Shown here in pieces: positions 16,227 to 26,270 of a stretch of DNA of 64,000 bases; within the stretch, counting starts at the first letter, position 1; each line of letters starts with the position of its first letter. The translations under genes and the position numbers were made by a program. The notes beneath the pieces are model-generated. The model did not search any database, had not been told where the DNA came from, and worked only from the letters and a program-made list of their open reading frames with translations. Source of the DNA: Novosphingobium arvoryzae (lineage in GTDB: Bacteria; Pseudomonadota; Alphaproteobacteria; Sphingomonadales; Sphingomonadaceae); assembly GCF_014652615.1 (NCBI RefSeq), contig NZ_BMZD01000005.1, positions 216,657 through 280,656 of the forward strand, in the 5' to 3' direction.

Positions 16227-18059
16227 TCAAAGAATATCGGCCGTCAGATCTTTCTCTCCCCCGCCTGCGTCGTCCTCCGCTCGGGACGGCCACATTCCAC
16301 GACCAAACAAGTTACGGGGAGTGACGGGACGGCTTGGCTCTGGAAATCCGAACATTCGGCGCTGGACAGTCCAATCGAGAGGAATGTGCGCCGATGCCAA
16401 GGTCTTGCGGTTGAGACCGGGCGGCTGTGTGCCATCGGCGATCGCCGCGACTATGTCGGGAGCGAGGTAGTTCAATCGGATGAGGCGGGAAAAATAGCCA
16501 GGCGAGCGGCCGAACCGCTGCGCCAAACCCACGAGGTCAAGGTCTCGATGTGCGTCAAACAGGGCTTGTGCCGCACGGGCATTGCGAAGCAGGATTTTGA
16601 GTTGCTTGTCAGGCTTGCATTCGGCCGTCGGGTCGCGGGGGCGCAATGTGAACGACGGCCAGCGTTCAGCTGCGATCACGCTAACCGGCACCTCAATTGC
16701 ATAACGTGCGTTACTCGTTGACCAGTCCGCCTGCCGCCCAACGAAGGTCCCTTGGCCGTCCCATTCGAGAAAACGCCTGAGCTCAATTGGGCGAACCTCC
16801 ATCGTGAGGGCTTCGGGGGCCACTTCGATGCGAATTAACAATGCCGCGATGAGAGCTTCGACCTGGCTAGGCGGAGCGTTCGCGAGGCGGCAAGCAGCTG
16901 CCCCGCCATATTCAGCCAACCGATCGAGCTCGGCGCCGAAAAGGCCGTGCGTACGGAGCGCAGCGCGGAGCCGGCTACGATCGGTGAGAAACGCACCGAG
17001 AGCAGCAAGCGCAACCGCATCGAGCCGGTCGGCTCGCGACCGATAGGCACGACGATACTCAGCCTGCGACCATTGGGCGTTGCTCGAAACATAGAAGTGA
17101 TAGGGTTGCCCATCGACCCAGTTGACGTCGAGCAGCATGTGGCGTCCGAGATCGTCCCATAGAATTCCCGCCAGAAAGTGATCCGTGCCCAGAGCAGAAG
17201 GGCCTTTCCGCGTTCGTTTGGCAGCTAGCGCACATGCGGCATCCCAAGTCGCACGTTCAATTATCGGCGCGTGGCGGCCTGGCCAAGTTCGGTCGTGACC
17301 ACGTATCTCGCCCACATAGATCGGGTAGCGCAGAATGTTGTAGACCGATCCAGCGCTCATCGGCCTTCCGCCCCTTAAGGTGCCGTTGCGTGCAGTCTTG
17401 AGCGAGCTACAAAACCCCGCCTCGCGCACCGCCGTCATTGCTGCTGTATATGTTCCGTGCCGGAGAAACGCGGCGTAGATGAAGCGGACGATCTCGGCTT
17501 CAGCCTCTACGACTTCGAGCTCCCCGTCGCGGTATTCGTACCCAAATGGGGCTAGTCCGCCGTGGATGCGTCCATGGCGCTTTCGGGTGCGGATGCTGTC
17601 GCGCACACGTTCGGCGATCAACTCCCGTTCAAATTGCGAGAAGGTCAGCAGTACGTTCAGGATCATGCGTCCCATGCTGTCGGTGGTGTCGAAAGCCTGC
17701 GACACTGACACGAGGCCAATCGAGCGCCGGTCGAAAATCTCGATCAGGCGCACGAAGTCGAGCAAGCTACGTGTCAGGCGGTCGATCTTGTATACGACAA
17801 CAGTGTCGATCTCGCCTGCCTCAATGTCCTGCATCAGAGCGGCTAGCGCGGGCCGCTCGAGTCCGCTTCCTGAGTGGCCACCGTCATCATACCGCTGCAA
17901 CAGCGCAGTCCATCCCCGGTATCGCTGGCTTGCGATGTAAGCCGAGCAGATCTCATGCTGTGTTGTGAGCGAATTGACTTCATGATCGAGGCGGCTGTTG
18001 GTGCTTATACGCGTGTAAATCGCACAACGATTGGGTGCGCTGAGAGGGTTGTCGGACAT
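16227..18059 (-). CDS. Large serine recombinase
   Basis: A 610-residue recombinase: resolvase catalytic domain (CAIYTRISTNSR with the nucleophilic Ser, DGGHSGSGLERPAL, YKIDRLTRSLLDF, FSQFERELIAERVRD), then the recombinase domain (GGLAPFGYEY, AGSVYNILRYPIYVGEIRGHDRTW) and a C-terminal DNA-binding part (LAQRFGRSPGYFSRLIRLNYLAPDI) shared with phage-type recombinases. The start ATG at 18059 lies 8 bases inside the left edge of the IS21 composite; its SD has been moved to 53889-53894 by that insertion, so expression is probably lost or driven from the IS end. Convergent with the tyrosine integrase. Confidence 0.9.
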   Translation of the reverse strand: MSDNPLSAPNRCAIYTRISTNSRLDHEVNSLTTQHEICSAYIASQRYRGWTALLQRYDDGGHSGSGLERPALAALMQDIEAGEIDTVVVYKIDRLTRSLLDFVRLIEIFDRRSIGLVSVSQAFDTTDSMGRMILNVLLTFSQFERELIAERVRDSIRTRKRHGRIHGGLAPFGYEYRDGELEVVEAEAEIVRFIYAAFLRHGTYTAAMTAVREAGFCSSLKTARNGTLRGGRPMSAGSVYNILRYPIYVGEIRGHDRTWPGRHAPIIERATWDAACALAAKRTRKGPSALGTDHFLAGILWDDLGRHMLLDVNWVDGQPYHFYVSSNAQWSQAEYRRAYRSRADRLDAVALAALGAFLTDRSRLRAALRTHGLFGAELDRLAEYGGAAACRLANAPPSQVEALIAALLIRIEVAPEALTMEVRPIELRRFLEWDGQGTFVGRQADWSTSNARYAIEVPVSVIAAERWPSFTLRPRDPTAECKPDKQLKILLRNARAAQALFDAHRDLDLVGLAQRFGRSPGYFSRLIRLNYLAPDIVAAIADGTQPPGLNRKTLASAHIPLDWTVQRRMFGFPEPSRPVTPRNLFGRGMWPSRAEDDAGGGEKDLTADIL

Positions 18060-18066
18060 CGGTAGC
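18058..18066. repeat. Target-site duplication, left copy (ATCGGTAGC)
   Basis: Nine bases directly left of IS21 copy 1, identical to the nine bases directly right of IS21 copy 2 (53882-53890). Neither IS21 copy has a matching repeat on its own two sides, so the duplication brackets the whole 35.8-kb unit. Confidence 0.8.
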
Positions 18067-18178
18067 TGTGGACCGGCGTGCAAAAGGGACCCCGTTAGCG
18101 GGGTGATCGGCGTCTAAAAGGGACCCCTCATTCCGATGGTGTAGCGGGCCGCCTGGTTTTCCAGGTGGCGAGATCGGG

Positions 18179-19672
18179 ATGTTGGTGGTGGAGACAGTTG
18201 TTCGGATCCGACGCGAGCACGCGAACGGGAAGGCGATCAAGGCAATAGCGCGGGATCTGCGGTTGTCTCGCAAGGTGGTGCGCAAGGCGATCCGGGCGCC
18301 GGAAGGGGCGTTCGACTATCATCGCACGGTCCAACCGCTGCCCCGGCTTGGGCCCTTCCAGGAGCGGCTCGATACACTGCTGACGGAGAACGAGGCGCGG
18401 CACCGGCGTGACCGTCTGCGCATGACCCGGATCCATGATCTACTGCAGCGCGAGGGGTTCGAGGGTTCCTACGATGCTGTTCGGCGCTACGCCCGTCGCT
18501 GGACGGAAGCGCGGCGCAAGGATGCGGGTGATGGGGCGCCTGCCTTCATCCCGCTCATGTTCAAGCCTGGCGAGGCCTACCAGTTCGACTGGAGCCACGA
18601 GGACGTGGAGATCGCCGGCAAGCCGATGCGGGTGAAGGTGGCGCAGATGCGGCTGTGCGCGTCGCGGGCGGTCTATGTCCGGGCCTATCCGCGCGAGACG
18701 CAGGAGATGGTGTTCGATGCCCATGCGCGCGGCTTCGTCTTCTTTGGCGGGGTGCCGCTGCGCGGGATCTACGACAACATGAAGACCGCGGTGACGACAG
18801 TGTTCGTCGGCAAGGAGCGCGTGTTCAACCGCCGCTTCCTCGTCATGGCCGATCATTACATGGTCGAGCCCACGGCCTGCTCGCCGGCGGCAGGATGGGA
18901 GAAGGGTCAGGTCGAGCATCAGGTCCAGACCATCCGGAGTCGGTTCTTCCAGCCCCGCCTGCGCTTTGCCAGCATCGAGGAGCTCAACGGATGGCTGGAG
19001 GCCGAGTGCCTGCGCTGGGCCGCCTTGCATCCGCATCCCGAGCAGAAGGAACTGACCGTGGCCGAGGCGCTGGATCTCGAGCGGCCAGCCCTGCAGCCGA
19101 TGCTGGCGCCGTTCGACGGCTTCCACGAGACCACGCATGCCGTGACTGGCACTTGCCTGATCAGCTTCGACCGCAACCGCTATTCCGTCATGGCCAAGGC
19201 CGCGCGGCGGGCGGTCCAGGTCCGCGCCTATGCCGACCGGATCGTCGTGCGCCTCGGTGACGAGGTTATCGCCGAACATGCCCGGCACTTCGGCCGTGAC
19301 CGGACGATCTACGATCCCTGGCATTATCTCCCCGTTCTGGCCAACAAGCCCGGCGCCTGGCGCAACGGCGCCCCCTTCCAAGGCTGGGACCTTCCGCCGG
19401 CACTGGCGCGGCTGCGCCGCAAGCTGGGGAGCGGTGATGAGGCCGATCGGCGCTTCGTGCGGGTGCTGGCGGCCGTGCAGACCGATGGCCTGGACGCGGT
19501 CGAGGCCGCGATCCGCGAAGCGCTTGATGCCGGCGCCGCCAGCGACGAGGTGATCCTCAACATTTTGGCGCGATACCGCGAACCGGCGACTGACCGGCCT
19601 CTCGACGTGGTCGTCGACCTCAAGCTTAGCCATCCGCCAATTGCGGACTGCGCCCGCTACGATACGGTATGA
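18179..19672 (+). CDS. istA: IS21 family transposase IstA (copy 1)
   Basis: A 497-residue DDE transposase: N-terminal HTH ([17 protein letters not shown]), then the catalytic core with the first Asp in [15 protein letters not shown], the second in [12 protein letters not shown] and the Glu in [15 protein letters not shown], and a C-terminal beta-rich domain. Predicted protein identical to the copy at 51487-52980. The stop is followed 8 bases later by istB. Confidence 0.95.
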   Translation: MLVVETVVRIRREHANGKAIKAIARDLRLSRKVVRKAIRAPEGAFDYHRTVQPLPRLGPFQERLDTLLTENEARHRRDRLRMTRIHDLLQREGFEGSYDAVRRYARRWTEARRKDAGDGAPAFIPLMFKPGEAYQFDWSHEDVEIAGKPMRVKVAQMRLCASRAVYVRAYPRETQEMVFDAHARGFVFFGGVPLRGIYDNMKTAVTTVFVGKERVFNRRFLVMADHYMVEPTACSPAAGWEKGQVEHQVQTIRSRFFQPRLRFASIEELNGWLEAECLRWAALHPHPEQKELTVAEALDLERPALQPMLAPFDGFHETTHAVTGTCLISFDRNRYSVMAKAARRAVQVRAYADRIVVRLGDEVIAEHARHFGRDRTIYDPWHYLPVLANKPGAWRNGAPFQGWDLPPALARLRRKLGSGDEADRRFVRVLAAVQTDGLDAVEAAIREALDAGAASDEVILNILARYREPATDRPLDVVVDLKLSHPPIADCARYDTV

Positions 19673-19679
19673 GGCCTTG

Positions 19680-20408
19680 ATGCAGCGGCATGAGATGATC
19701 GAGGCCATGCGCGGGCTCGGCCTCAGGGGCATGGCCGGCGCGTTCGACGAGGCCGTCACCACGGGACTTCAGCGCAAACGCACGACCCACGAGATCCTGA
19801 CCGACCTGCTGCGGGCGGAAGCCGCGCATCGCCATGCCGCCTCGATCCGCTACCGCATGACCGCAGCCAAGCTGCCCGTGGTCAAGGATCTCGATGCCTT
19901 CGTGTTCGAGGGCACGCCGATCAACGAGGGACTGGTCCGCTCGCTGCACGCCGGTTCCTTCCTGCCAGGCAGGCGCAATATCGTGGCGGTTGGCGGCACG
20001 GGGACCGGCAAAACCCACCTGGCCACCGCGATCACCGCCAACGTGGTGCGCGCCGGCGCCCGCGGGCGCTACTTCAACACGGTTGACCTGGTCACCCGGC
20101 TCGAGGAGGAGGCTCGCATCGGCAAGGCCGGCGCCATGGCTGCCCAGCTCAGCCGGCTCGACGTCGTGGTCCTCGACGAACTGGGCTACCTGCCGTTCGC
20201 CCGCTCAGGCGGGCAGCTGCTGTTCCACCTGATCAGCAAGCTCTACGAGAAGACCTCGGTGATCATCACCACCAACCTGGCCTTCGGCGAGTGGCCCACC
20301 GTCTTCGGCGATCCCAAGATGACCACAGCCCTGCTCGACCGGATCACGCATCATTGCGATATCGTCGAGACCGGCAACGACAGCTGGCGCTTCAAACACC
20401 GCAGCTGA
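19680..20408 (+). CDS. istB: IS21 family helper ATPase IstB (copy 1)
   Basis: A 242-residue DnaC-like AAA+ ATPase that assists IstA in target selection. Walker A in [14 protein letters not shown], Walker B in [12 protein letters not shown], sensor-like [12 protein letters not shown] at 19680 ([15 protein letters not shown]) matches the usual IstB N-terminus. Identical by eye to the copy at 52988-53716. Confidence 0.95.
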   Translation: MQRHEMIEAMRGLGLRGMAGAFDEAVTTGLQRKRTTHEILTDLLRAEAAHRHAASIRYRMTAAKLPVVKDLDAFVFEGTPINEGLVRSLHAGSFLPGRRNIVAVGGTGTGKTHLATAITANVVRAGARGRYFNTVDLVTRLEEEARIGKAGAMAAQLSRLDVVVLDELGYLPFARSGGQLLFHLISKLYEKTSVIITTNLAFGEWPTVFGDPKMTTALLDRITHHCDIVETGNDSWRFKHRS

Positions 20409-20620
20409 CCACCTCAGAAATCGACTTCGCGCTGCTGCCGCCTCCGGTCGGGCTACGCCCTCCCTACGCCGTCAGCAGCGCGAAACACGCGCCCAGCATC
20501 AACCGTTCTACGCAACGCAAAGGGGGTCCCTTTTGCGCGCCGATATGGAGTGGGCCCCTGGGGTCGGACAGGTAGCCACGGATGAATTGACCGTGGGGTC
20601 GGGCTCTTGGAGAAGAGCCT

Positions 20621-20971
20621 ATGCCTAGACATCGATCACACAGTTTGGAGTTCAAGCGGCAGGTCGTCGAGGAATACCTCGGCGGCGAGACGCTGCATGG
20701 TCTGGCCAAGCGTCACGATATTTCACGCCAACTGATCCGCGTCTGGATCGAGAAGTACGAGGGTGGTGCGTTCGACGATGACGCCCGCGCCGCAGACCTT
20801 GTCCAGCAGTACGAGGCGCGGATCGCCGCCCTCGAACGCTTGGTCGGCAGGCAAGCGCTCGAATTGGAGTTTTTAAGGGGGGCTCTGCGAAGTGCACCCC
20901 GTCCGAAAAACGGGATTACATCCGTCGTCACCGGCCCTTCGGCATGTCCGTCGCGCGAGGATGTCAGCTGA
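20621..20971 (+). CDS. IS3 family transposase OrfA
   Basis: A 116-residue product with HTH ([31 protein letters not shown] region, given by position 5-36) and a leucine-zipper-like coiled coil ([20 protein letters not shown]). It overlaps OrfB, which is in the -1 frame; an A-rich run (GAAAAACG near 20905) is a plausible slip site, since the -1 frame upstream of the OrfB ATG reads [19 protein letters not shown], usual for the OrfAB junction. Confidence 0.9.
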   Translation: MPRHRSHSLEFKRQVVEEYLGGETLHGLAKRHDISRQLIRVWIEKYEGGAFDDDARAADLVQQYEARIAALERLVGRQALELEFLRGALRSAPRPKNGITSVVTGPSACPSREDVS

Positions 20972-21768
20972 TGGGCATCGCACGCTCGACCTACTACCGC
21001 GAGCTGGCCCAACGGCTCGACGACGCAGAATTGCTCGCCGCGATCACCGCGATCGCTGACGAGTTCGAAGCCTATGGTTGGCGCCGGGTCCGAGCTGCCC
21101 TGCAGCACCAAGGCGTCATTGCTAATCATAAGCGGATCAAACGTTTGATGCGTGAACACGACCTGCAACCCCGCCGTCGCCGACGGTACGTTGCGACCAC
21201 TGACAGCGCCCATGATCTGCCGATCTTTCCGGATCTGGCCAAGTCTGTCGTGTTGAGCGGCCCCGACCAGCTCTGGGTCGCTGATCTCACGTACGTGGCC
21301 ATCAACACCGGGTTTGCTTACGTCGCGATCATCCTTGATGCTTGGTCGCGCAAGGTTGTCGGCTATGCCATTGGCCAATCCATCGATGCGCGCCTAGCCA
21401 TTGCGGCGCTCAAGGCCGCCATCGCAAGCCGCCATCCACTGCCTGGCCTCGTTCATCATTCGGACCGCGGATCGCAATATGCAGCTTCCGCCTATCGAGA
21501 GATCCTTGCCGCAACCGGCATCGTCGGCTCGATGAGCCGGCGGGGAAATCCGTACGACAATGCAAAGGCCGAGAGCTTCATGAAAACGCTCAAGGTCGAG
21601 GCGGTATACCCGATGGCCTTCGAGACCTACGCTGACGTAGCAACTCTGCTTCCACCATTCATCGAAGACGTCTACAACCGCCGCCGGCTACATTCGGCGC
21701 TGGGATATCTCAGCCCGGTCCAGTTCGAGGAGCAGCACGCCCGCCTGATGGTCAAAACTGCCGCCTGA
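20944..21768 (+). CDS. IS3 family transposase OrfB (DDE catalytic domain)
   Basis: A 274-residue integrase-type catalytic domain: an HTH_21 segment ([28 protein letters not shown]), first Asp in [10 protein letters not shown], second in [12 protein letters not shown] and Glu in [12 protein letters not shown], ending [17 protein letters not shown]. Probably made mainly as an OrfAB frameshift fusion. Intact. Confidence 0.95.
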   Translation: MSVARGCQLMGIARSTYYRELAQRLDDAELLAAITAIADEFEAYGWRRVRAALQHQGVIANHKRIKRLMREHDLQPRRRRRYVATTDSAHDLPIFPDLAKSVVLSGPDQLWVADLTYVAINTGFAYVAIILDAWSRKVVGYAIGQSIDARLAIAALKAAIASRHPLPGLVHHSDRGSQYAASAYREILAATGIVGSMSRRGNPYDNAKAESFMKTLKVEAVYPMAFETYADVATLLPPFIEDVYNRRRLHSALGYLSPVQFEEQHARLMVKTAA

Positions 21769-21828
21769 CTTCTGTCCGACCCCAGGGGCCCACTCCAATA
21801 GGGGGTCCCGATTGGACGCCGATTGACA

Positions 21829-22315
21829 GATTCTGACATCCTCGGGCTATTCCGCCTCGGAAGCGGGCTCTCTCCACGGGGTCATGCAACTGGCCTGGGC
21901 GGCCCCCGGCCTGATCGTGGGTCCAATCGTGGGACGGATGAAAGACCAGAAATGGCTGACCGCCATGATGGGCGTCTTGACTGCCATTGCCCTTGTTGGC
22001 CTTCAGATCGCTCCCGCTTGGGCCGTGCTCTGGGTTCCATGTCTTGGTTTCGGGACTGGGGCAGGGATGTTGCTGGGATTGATCTTTGTTGGGTTGCGGA
22101 CGAACAATGCGTCCCAGACCGCGGCGCTTTCGGGAATGGTTCAATGTCTTGGGAACCTGCTCGCCGCGAGCGGTCCACCGCTGGCGGGTAAGCTTCACGA
22201 CACCGCTGGAGGTTGGGAACTTCCAACGGCGATTGCGACGCTACTTGCCATCGTAATGATAGTTTTAGGTGCCGTTGCCGGCCGTTCTTCGACTGTCTCG
22301 GAACCGACAAACTGA
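21829..22315 (+). pseudogene. MFS transporter, C-terminal remnant cut by IS21
   Basis: The frame is open from the IS21 edge (SSGYSASEAGSLHGVMQLAW...) and continues through about four hydrophobic segments (LIVGPIVGRM, LTAMMGVLTAIALVGLQIA, MVQCLGNLLAASGPPLAGKL, IATLLAIVMIVLGAVAG) to a stop at 22315. This is the last third of a CynX-like/MFS carrier; the first two thirds are missing at the IS21 junction. ATG at 21884 would give a 143-residue product but no functional carrier. Confidence 0.75.
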
Positions 22316-22440
22316 TTGCACAAAGTCACGGGCTTTACGGTTATTTGGGTTATCCGCGGCACATATTATAATCGGAAAAGTGCCGTGAGACAGATTGGGC
22401 TCCAAACTCTTTGTCGAACTTCCAAGAAAATTCGCCACTG

Positions 22441-23769
22441 TTACGGAAGGCCTAATTCATCGCGCCGGCGAGTCAGCGTATCGATTAAGGTGAACGCGAT
22501 CTTCCGGGCACATGGCATCAAGTCTGGAATATAGGTTGCCCCCATGCCTCCCAAGCCTTCCGCAATCGGTTCGGGCGAACCCGTGGGTGGCCATGGCCAA
22601 CCTATGCGTGCCGTCGGAACGCCAAAACGCCGAAGTGCCGCGCCATCAGTCTGGCCACCGAGGGGGGGGCACTCCGGGTGAGGTTGGCCTTCCACCGCCT
22701 CCCATCCCCTGCGTGCAGACTGGATAATCCAGTTTTCAGGGTCCGTGGTTCCACCAGGAGCAGAACCATACATTTCCCAATCGAGAGTGATCTCAGGATG
22801 TCGAGACGAGAAATTCGAGACGAACTCTGCGAATTGCGCTTTGACCGCCGCAGGAGAGGTCCTCGGGTTGATGCGCGCGTCGAAAAATATTTCTGTGACA
22901 GCGGATGGGAAGGCGGGCTTGTCGGGCGTACCGGATCGAATCCCCCCGATCCATCCGTGTGGTTTCACTACCCCTGAAGCGTTGCGCTCTGCATAGTCGA
23001 CAAGCCAGCTTTCAAGTTCTGGAATTACGACTGCAGTCGGGACGATCGAACTTCGAAAGCCCGGCGTTCCTCTTGGGACACCGGCATAGCCGTATGTACC
23101 TAGTATACGCAGTTTGAACCAGGCAATGCCAGGCTCTTCGTGATAAACAAAGTTCCACGGTTTCATGATGATCGCGAAGTCGGCGGCGCCTCCCCTATTG
23201 AGAAGGTGGTTGACACCATTCGACATACCGGCGTTTCCGCGCTCTGAAATACTCACCGGCATGCCCCCGTCAGCGAAGCCTAGCATCAGATCGCCGACCA
23301 GCGGTACGTCGGCCTCGATCAGCGCTGCCGCGACTTCGGTCAAGGTCGCTACCAATGCCTTTGGGTTCGAGGCTCCAAGGCCGTAAACCCAATCTCCGAC
23401 AATCTTGGATTGTGGTTTCAAATCGACAAAGTGGGGAGGGCCGATCCAAGGGTCATCCTCGCCATTTCCCTCAAGATGCGTATCGATCGGTGAATAGAGC
23501 ATAACTGCCGCGCCGCCGCCGGTCCCGCGCCTCTCGGCCAGCACATTGCCTGAAATGTCGCTCATCGGCAGATAACGCGTTGTCATGCCCAGCTCATTCA
23601 GTCGCGCCGCCATAAACTGGCTTGCGGCGCCGGCAGCACCTGTGGGACTATGCACATCAATGAGATCCGCCAGTAATCTCTGGAGACGTTGCGGATTGAG
23701 CCGATTGACCGTTGCTTCAAACCACGCCAGGCGCTGGTTGTCAAAGGCTGCCGTGTCTGTTGAATGCAT
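22441..23769 (-). CDS. M20-family metallohydrolase
   Basis: A 442-residue member of the M20/M25/M40 (ArgE/DapE/carboxypeptidase) superfamily, which hydrolyses amide bonds using two metals. DVHSPTGAAG and YSPIDTHLEGNGEDDPW correspond to the first metal-ligand region; GFADGGMPVS lies where the catalytic Glu-Glu pair is expected but shows Asp-Gly-Gly, so the active site may be atypical. A lid-domain part (RINPRTSPAAVKAQF) and a C-terminal PPLGGQTDGAALRRFG with a probable Asp ligand follow. ATG at 23769 is chosen for its GGGAAGG SD. First gene inside the cargo; may process an amide or N-acyl intermediate. Confidence 0.8.
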   Translation of the reverse strand: MHSTDTAAFDNQRLAWFEATVNRLNPQRLQRLLADLIDVHSPTGAAGAASQFMAARLNELGMTTRYLPMSDISGNVLAERRGTGGGAAVMLYSPIDTHLEGNGEDDPWIGPPHFVDLKPQSKIVGDWVYGLGASNPKALVATLTEVAAALIEADVPLVGDLMLGFADGGMPVSISERGNAGMSNGVNHLLNRGGAADFAIIMKPWNFVYHEEPGIAWFKLRILGTYGYAGVPRGTPGFRSSIVPTAVVIPELESWLVDYAERNASGVVKPHGWIGGIRSGTPDKPAFPSAVTEIFFDARINPRTSPAAVKAQFAEFVSNFSSRHPEITLDWEMYGSAPGGTTDPENWIIQSARRGWEAVEGQPHPECPPLGGQTDGAALRRFGVPTARIGWPWPPTGSPEPIAEGLGGMGATYIPDLMPCARKIAFTLIDTLTRRRDELGLP

Positions 23770-24011
23770 ATGCCTTCCCACTTCCTAAATCGCATGCAGC
23801 GCGCAAATTCGTTTCTAATTATTTGACGCGGTGTTTCAGCGCGTCTTCAGAGAATGCTCTCAAAGCGCTTCGGAACTAACCGATTTTGTCTCGTTGCTTT
23901 ACCGCGGTAACTTCGTGAGGCCATAGACTTCGACCGGCAGCGTACCGATGCCGATCGAAATCCAGAGCCGTGTGCGTATTACGCAGTCCTCAAGTGGCAG
24001 CAGACCTTCAA

Positions 24012-25346
24012 CTATTCCTCAACTTTGACAACCTTGTAACCGGGCGGGGTGCCTTTCGAGGTTCGGCTCATCCGGATGGCGCTGGCGGGATTGACGCCTT
24101 CAACTCCCTTTCCGGGCTTCGCAATTCCCCGGTTCCATCGGGAAGCCACCTTTCGCCAGGTGATTGCCGAGATGTCGGTGGAAACCAGCTGTTCAGCGCC
24201 CCACCCAGTCCCATCTGCGTAAAAGTCTTCCTGTGCTTCTCGCGCGGCAATGTCGCAATCATTGAAGCCGTGCAGGGCCAGAGGCTCATAGAACGTCTTG
24301 TAACGATATTCGTAGGCCTTGCGGTCTTCTTCAGTCGGGCAGATCTTGACGAGGACCTCCCAATATTCGTGAGTGTCGTTGGTAATCGGCACAAACCACT
24401 CATACTGGACGCAATATTCCTCTGGCCAATTCTCGACCATGATAATACCCGGCAGCACGCAAGAGGTTCTGTAGGGACGGGCATTTACGCCGGCGACAGC
24501 AACACCCAAGCGCTTATTTTCCAACACCGGCTCCCATTTTTCCGTGCAGAGCCATTGCACCATACCCTTGGGCCCGCCTTCGTCTTCAATCAGCGCAATT
24601 GCGTCATCGTCCGCAGGAAGGATGCCGAGGGGGAGTTGCCAACCCAAAGCATGAACGATCGAGTTATCCTTGTGGACAAGGATGTGAGCATTATCCATGC
24701 CGTTCTCAACCGCGATCCGCCAATTGGTGTAACCAGTCCGATGAATGCCGAGGCAGACAGCGTTTTCGTCGAGAGCGCTTGGCGATGCGGGCCAGAGCGG
24801 ATGGGGGAACCGCTCGCTGTTTGCAGGATAGCGGACCGGCAGATCTTCCGCGATCGGCGGCACGTCTTCAAGAGGAAAATCATCCTCACGAACGAAAACG
24901 AAAATCAAACCCGCGACCTCATGGACGGGATAGGAAGTCACCCCAGTTCGACCGATCAGCGGGTCATCCGGGTTCGCCAGAATAGTGGCCAGCTTGCCGT
25001 CGTCCAAGTTGAAGGTGAAGCCATGATACCAGCAGCTGATAGTGTCTTTCGTAAAGCACGTGGGCTTGGCGGACAGGCGCACACCTCTGTGAGGGCATTG
25101 ATCCTTTAGCGCGAACACTTTCCCTTCGACGCGACGCAATACGATCGGGATACCGCAAATCTGAATGCCCTCGACGTCGCCTTCCCCGAGCTCCTTACTG
25201 AACAGCGCTGGATACCAGTGGTTGATAAATCCCCATTCCGCGTCCTTGTAAGGCTGGTACTGGCTCTGGACACGGGTGTCATTCACGCGTGCTTCCCCAG
25301 ATTGTCCGCTGCGACGGCGGGCAATGACCGGATCACCTTCACTCAT
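24012..25346 (-). CDS. Rieske ring-hydroxylating oxygenase, alpha-only (CarAa-like)
   Basis: A 444-residue terminal oxygenase. Rieske [2Fe-2S] ligands are C-x-H in DQCPHRGVRL and C-x2-H in ISCWYHGFTF; the mononuclear iron site is ENGMDNAHILVHKD (two His) and Asp in HGFNDCDIAARE. WGFINHWYPALFS and the C-terminal TWRKVASRWNRGI resemble carbazole 1,9a-dioxygenase-type homotrimeric oxygenases; no beta-subunit gene is present. Closely related to the gene at 33436-34776 but far from the reductase, so it probably shares that electron donor. Divergent from the MarR gene, with a 21-bp palindrome between them. Confidence 0.9.
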   Translation of the reverse strand: MSEGDPVIARRRSGQSGEARVNDTRVQSQYQPYKDAEWGFINHWYPALFSKELGEGDVEGIQICGIPIVLRRVEGKVFALKDQCPHRGVRLSAKPTCFTKDTISCWYHGFTFNLDDGKLATILANPDDPLIGRTGVTSYPVHEVAGLIFVFVREDDFPLEDVPPIAEDLPVRYPANSERFPHPLWPASPSALDENAVCLGIHRTGYTNWRIAVENGMDNAHILVHKDNSIVHALGWQLPLGILPADDDAIALIEDEGGPKGMVQWLCTEKWEPVLENKRLGVAVAGVNARPYRTSCVLPGIIMVENWPEEYCVQYEWFVPITNDTHEYWEVLVKICPTEEDRKAYEYRYKTFYEPLALHGFNDCDIAAREAQEDFYADGTGWGAEQLVSTDISAITWRKVASRWNRGIAKPGKGVEGVNPASAIRMSRTSKGTPPGYKVVKVEE

Positions 25347-25432
25347 AACCTGATTCCTCTCACTGGTTCTGCTCTGCTGGCTGCGACGCCCAGACTCGAT
25401 ACCTTATCTGCGTATACCAGATGATGTAGCAC

Positions 25433-25453
25433 GTCAATGGATGATCCATTGAC
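25433..25453. promoter_or_regulatory. 21-bp palindrome in Rieske/MarR divergent promoter
   Basis: GTCAATGGA and TCCATTGAC are perfect inverted 9-mers separated by TGA. A related sequence occurs at 30223-30243 (17 of 21 positions). TTGACCGTCAATATA follows immediately and may be a second half-overlapping site. Position and symmetry suggest binding by the adjacent MarR-type regulator. Confidence 0.6.
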
Positions 25454-25552
25454 CGTCAATATATAGATGAAGGATGCCGATGGGAGGTTGTGTCGCTAGG
25501 CTATGGACGCTACGCCCTTTAGCCTGCAACGGGCCAACGAGTGGGATGACAG

Positions 25553-26089
25553 ATGAATCCAGAAGAACAGACGTTTAGAAACTGGCACCTCGCGACAACA
25601 GAATTCGAGTGCAAACTTTCGGATTTCGATTGGGCATTGATGCGTCTGTACGAGGCGTTCACGCGCTTTGTGTTTGCTACAGGCTCCACGACCGTCAGTG
25701 CCGATCTAAAGGTTCCGGAGCATATTATCCTGCATGTAGTGCGAATGCATGAGCGTCCCAAGACGAGCGCAACGATTGCCCGACTCATGAACCGCGATGA
25801 CATACCGAACATCCAATACAGTTTGCGGAAACTCGAGGCGGCCGGGCTCGTCGTTAAGAGGCGTGATAAAGCCAGTCGGCAATTCATATATGCAGTGACG
25901 TCCGTGGGGGAGGAACTTACCGAGCGTTACGCCAAAGTTCGCTCTGACGTGTTGTTGGACCGCTTAAAGACGGTAGAGGGGCTTGAGGAAAAGCTCGAAA
26001 AAATGGCGCAGGGAATGGCCTTGCTAACGGCGTTCTATGACGATGCGGCACGCGATAGTTCGATATTGGACATTTCATCTGCGAGTTGA
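25553..26089 (+). CDS. MarR-family winged-helix regulator
   Basis: A 178-residue protein with the MarR wHTH: LKVPEHIILHVVRMHERPKT, SATIARLMNRDDIPNIQYSL (recognition helix), LEAAGLVVKRRDKASRQFIY (wing), and a C-terminal dimerisation helix (VEGLEEKLEKMAQGMALL). The region resembles regulators that sense aromatic acids or their CoA esters. Divergent from the first Rieske gene; likely autoregulated through the palindrome at 25433-25453. Confidence 0.88.
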   Translation: MNPEEQTFRNWHLATTEFECKLSDFDWALMRLYEAFTRFVFATGSTTVSADLKVPEHIILHVVRMHERPKTSATIARLMNRDDIPNIQYSLRKLEAAGLVVKRRDKASRQFIYAVTSVGEELTERYAKVRSDVLLDRLKTVEGLEEKLEKMAQGMALLTAFYDDAARDSSILDISSAS

Positions 26090-26163
26090 CGATCATCGCT
26101 CATTAGGGTTGCGTGGTAGGAAGGTTTGCAATTTGTGTCGCATTGACTGAGTTCTAAAGCAGA

Positions 26164-26194
26164 TCCTGTCCCGGCGTAGCAAGCTGGGACAGGA
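26164..26194. terminator. Hairpin between convergent MarR and YciI genes
   Basis: TCCTGTCCC and GGGACAGGA form a perfect 9-bp GC-rich stem with a 13-base loop in the 181-bp gap between two converging genes. There is no U-tract on either strand, so it is a hairpin of terminator position rather than a textbook intrinsic terminator. Confidence 0.5.
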
Positions 26195-26270
26195 CGGACT
26201 CATCGACGTCACGAATTCGACCATGTCCGCGGGACATTTGGACATTGGAGGGGCTACGCCGGTGATGCGA

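Larger units (their letters stand above)
20546..21797 (+). mobile_element. IS3-family element inserted in IS21 copy 1
   Basis: A 1252-bp element with perfect 26-bp terminal inverted repeats starting TGGAGTGGGCCC and a 3-bp target duplication ATA on both sides (20543-20545, 21798-21800). IS21 copy 2 shows the uninterrupted target, so the insertion is exactly defined. It lies in the right terminal repeat zone of the IS21, probably disabling that end as a stand-alone transposon. Confidence 0.95.
18067..21828 (+). mobile_element. IS21-family element, copy 1 (left end of composite transposon)
   Basis: Starts TGTGGACCGGCG and ends ...GCCGATTGACA; the ends form an imperfect inverted repeat with TGT/ACA tips. 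Several internal copies of a GGCGT-N2-AAAAGGGACCCC-like repeat lie near both ends, as expected for IS21 transposase sites. Subtracting the 1252-bp IS3 insertion and its 3-bp duplication leaves 2507 bp, the same length as copy 2 (51375-53881). Boundaries were set by comparing the two copies. Confidence 0.9.

Noticed and set aside
18440..19762. A 440-codon minus-strand frame across istA (also 51748-53070)
   Set aside because: Shadow of istA; no recognisable domains, and it appears in both IS21 copies only because these are identical.
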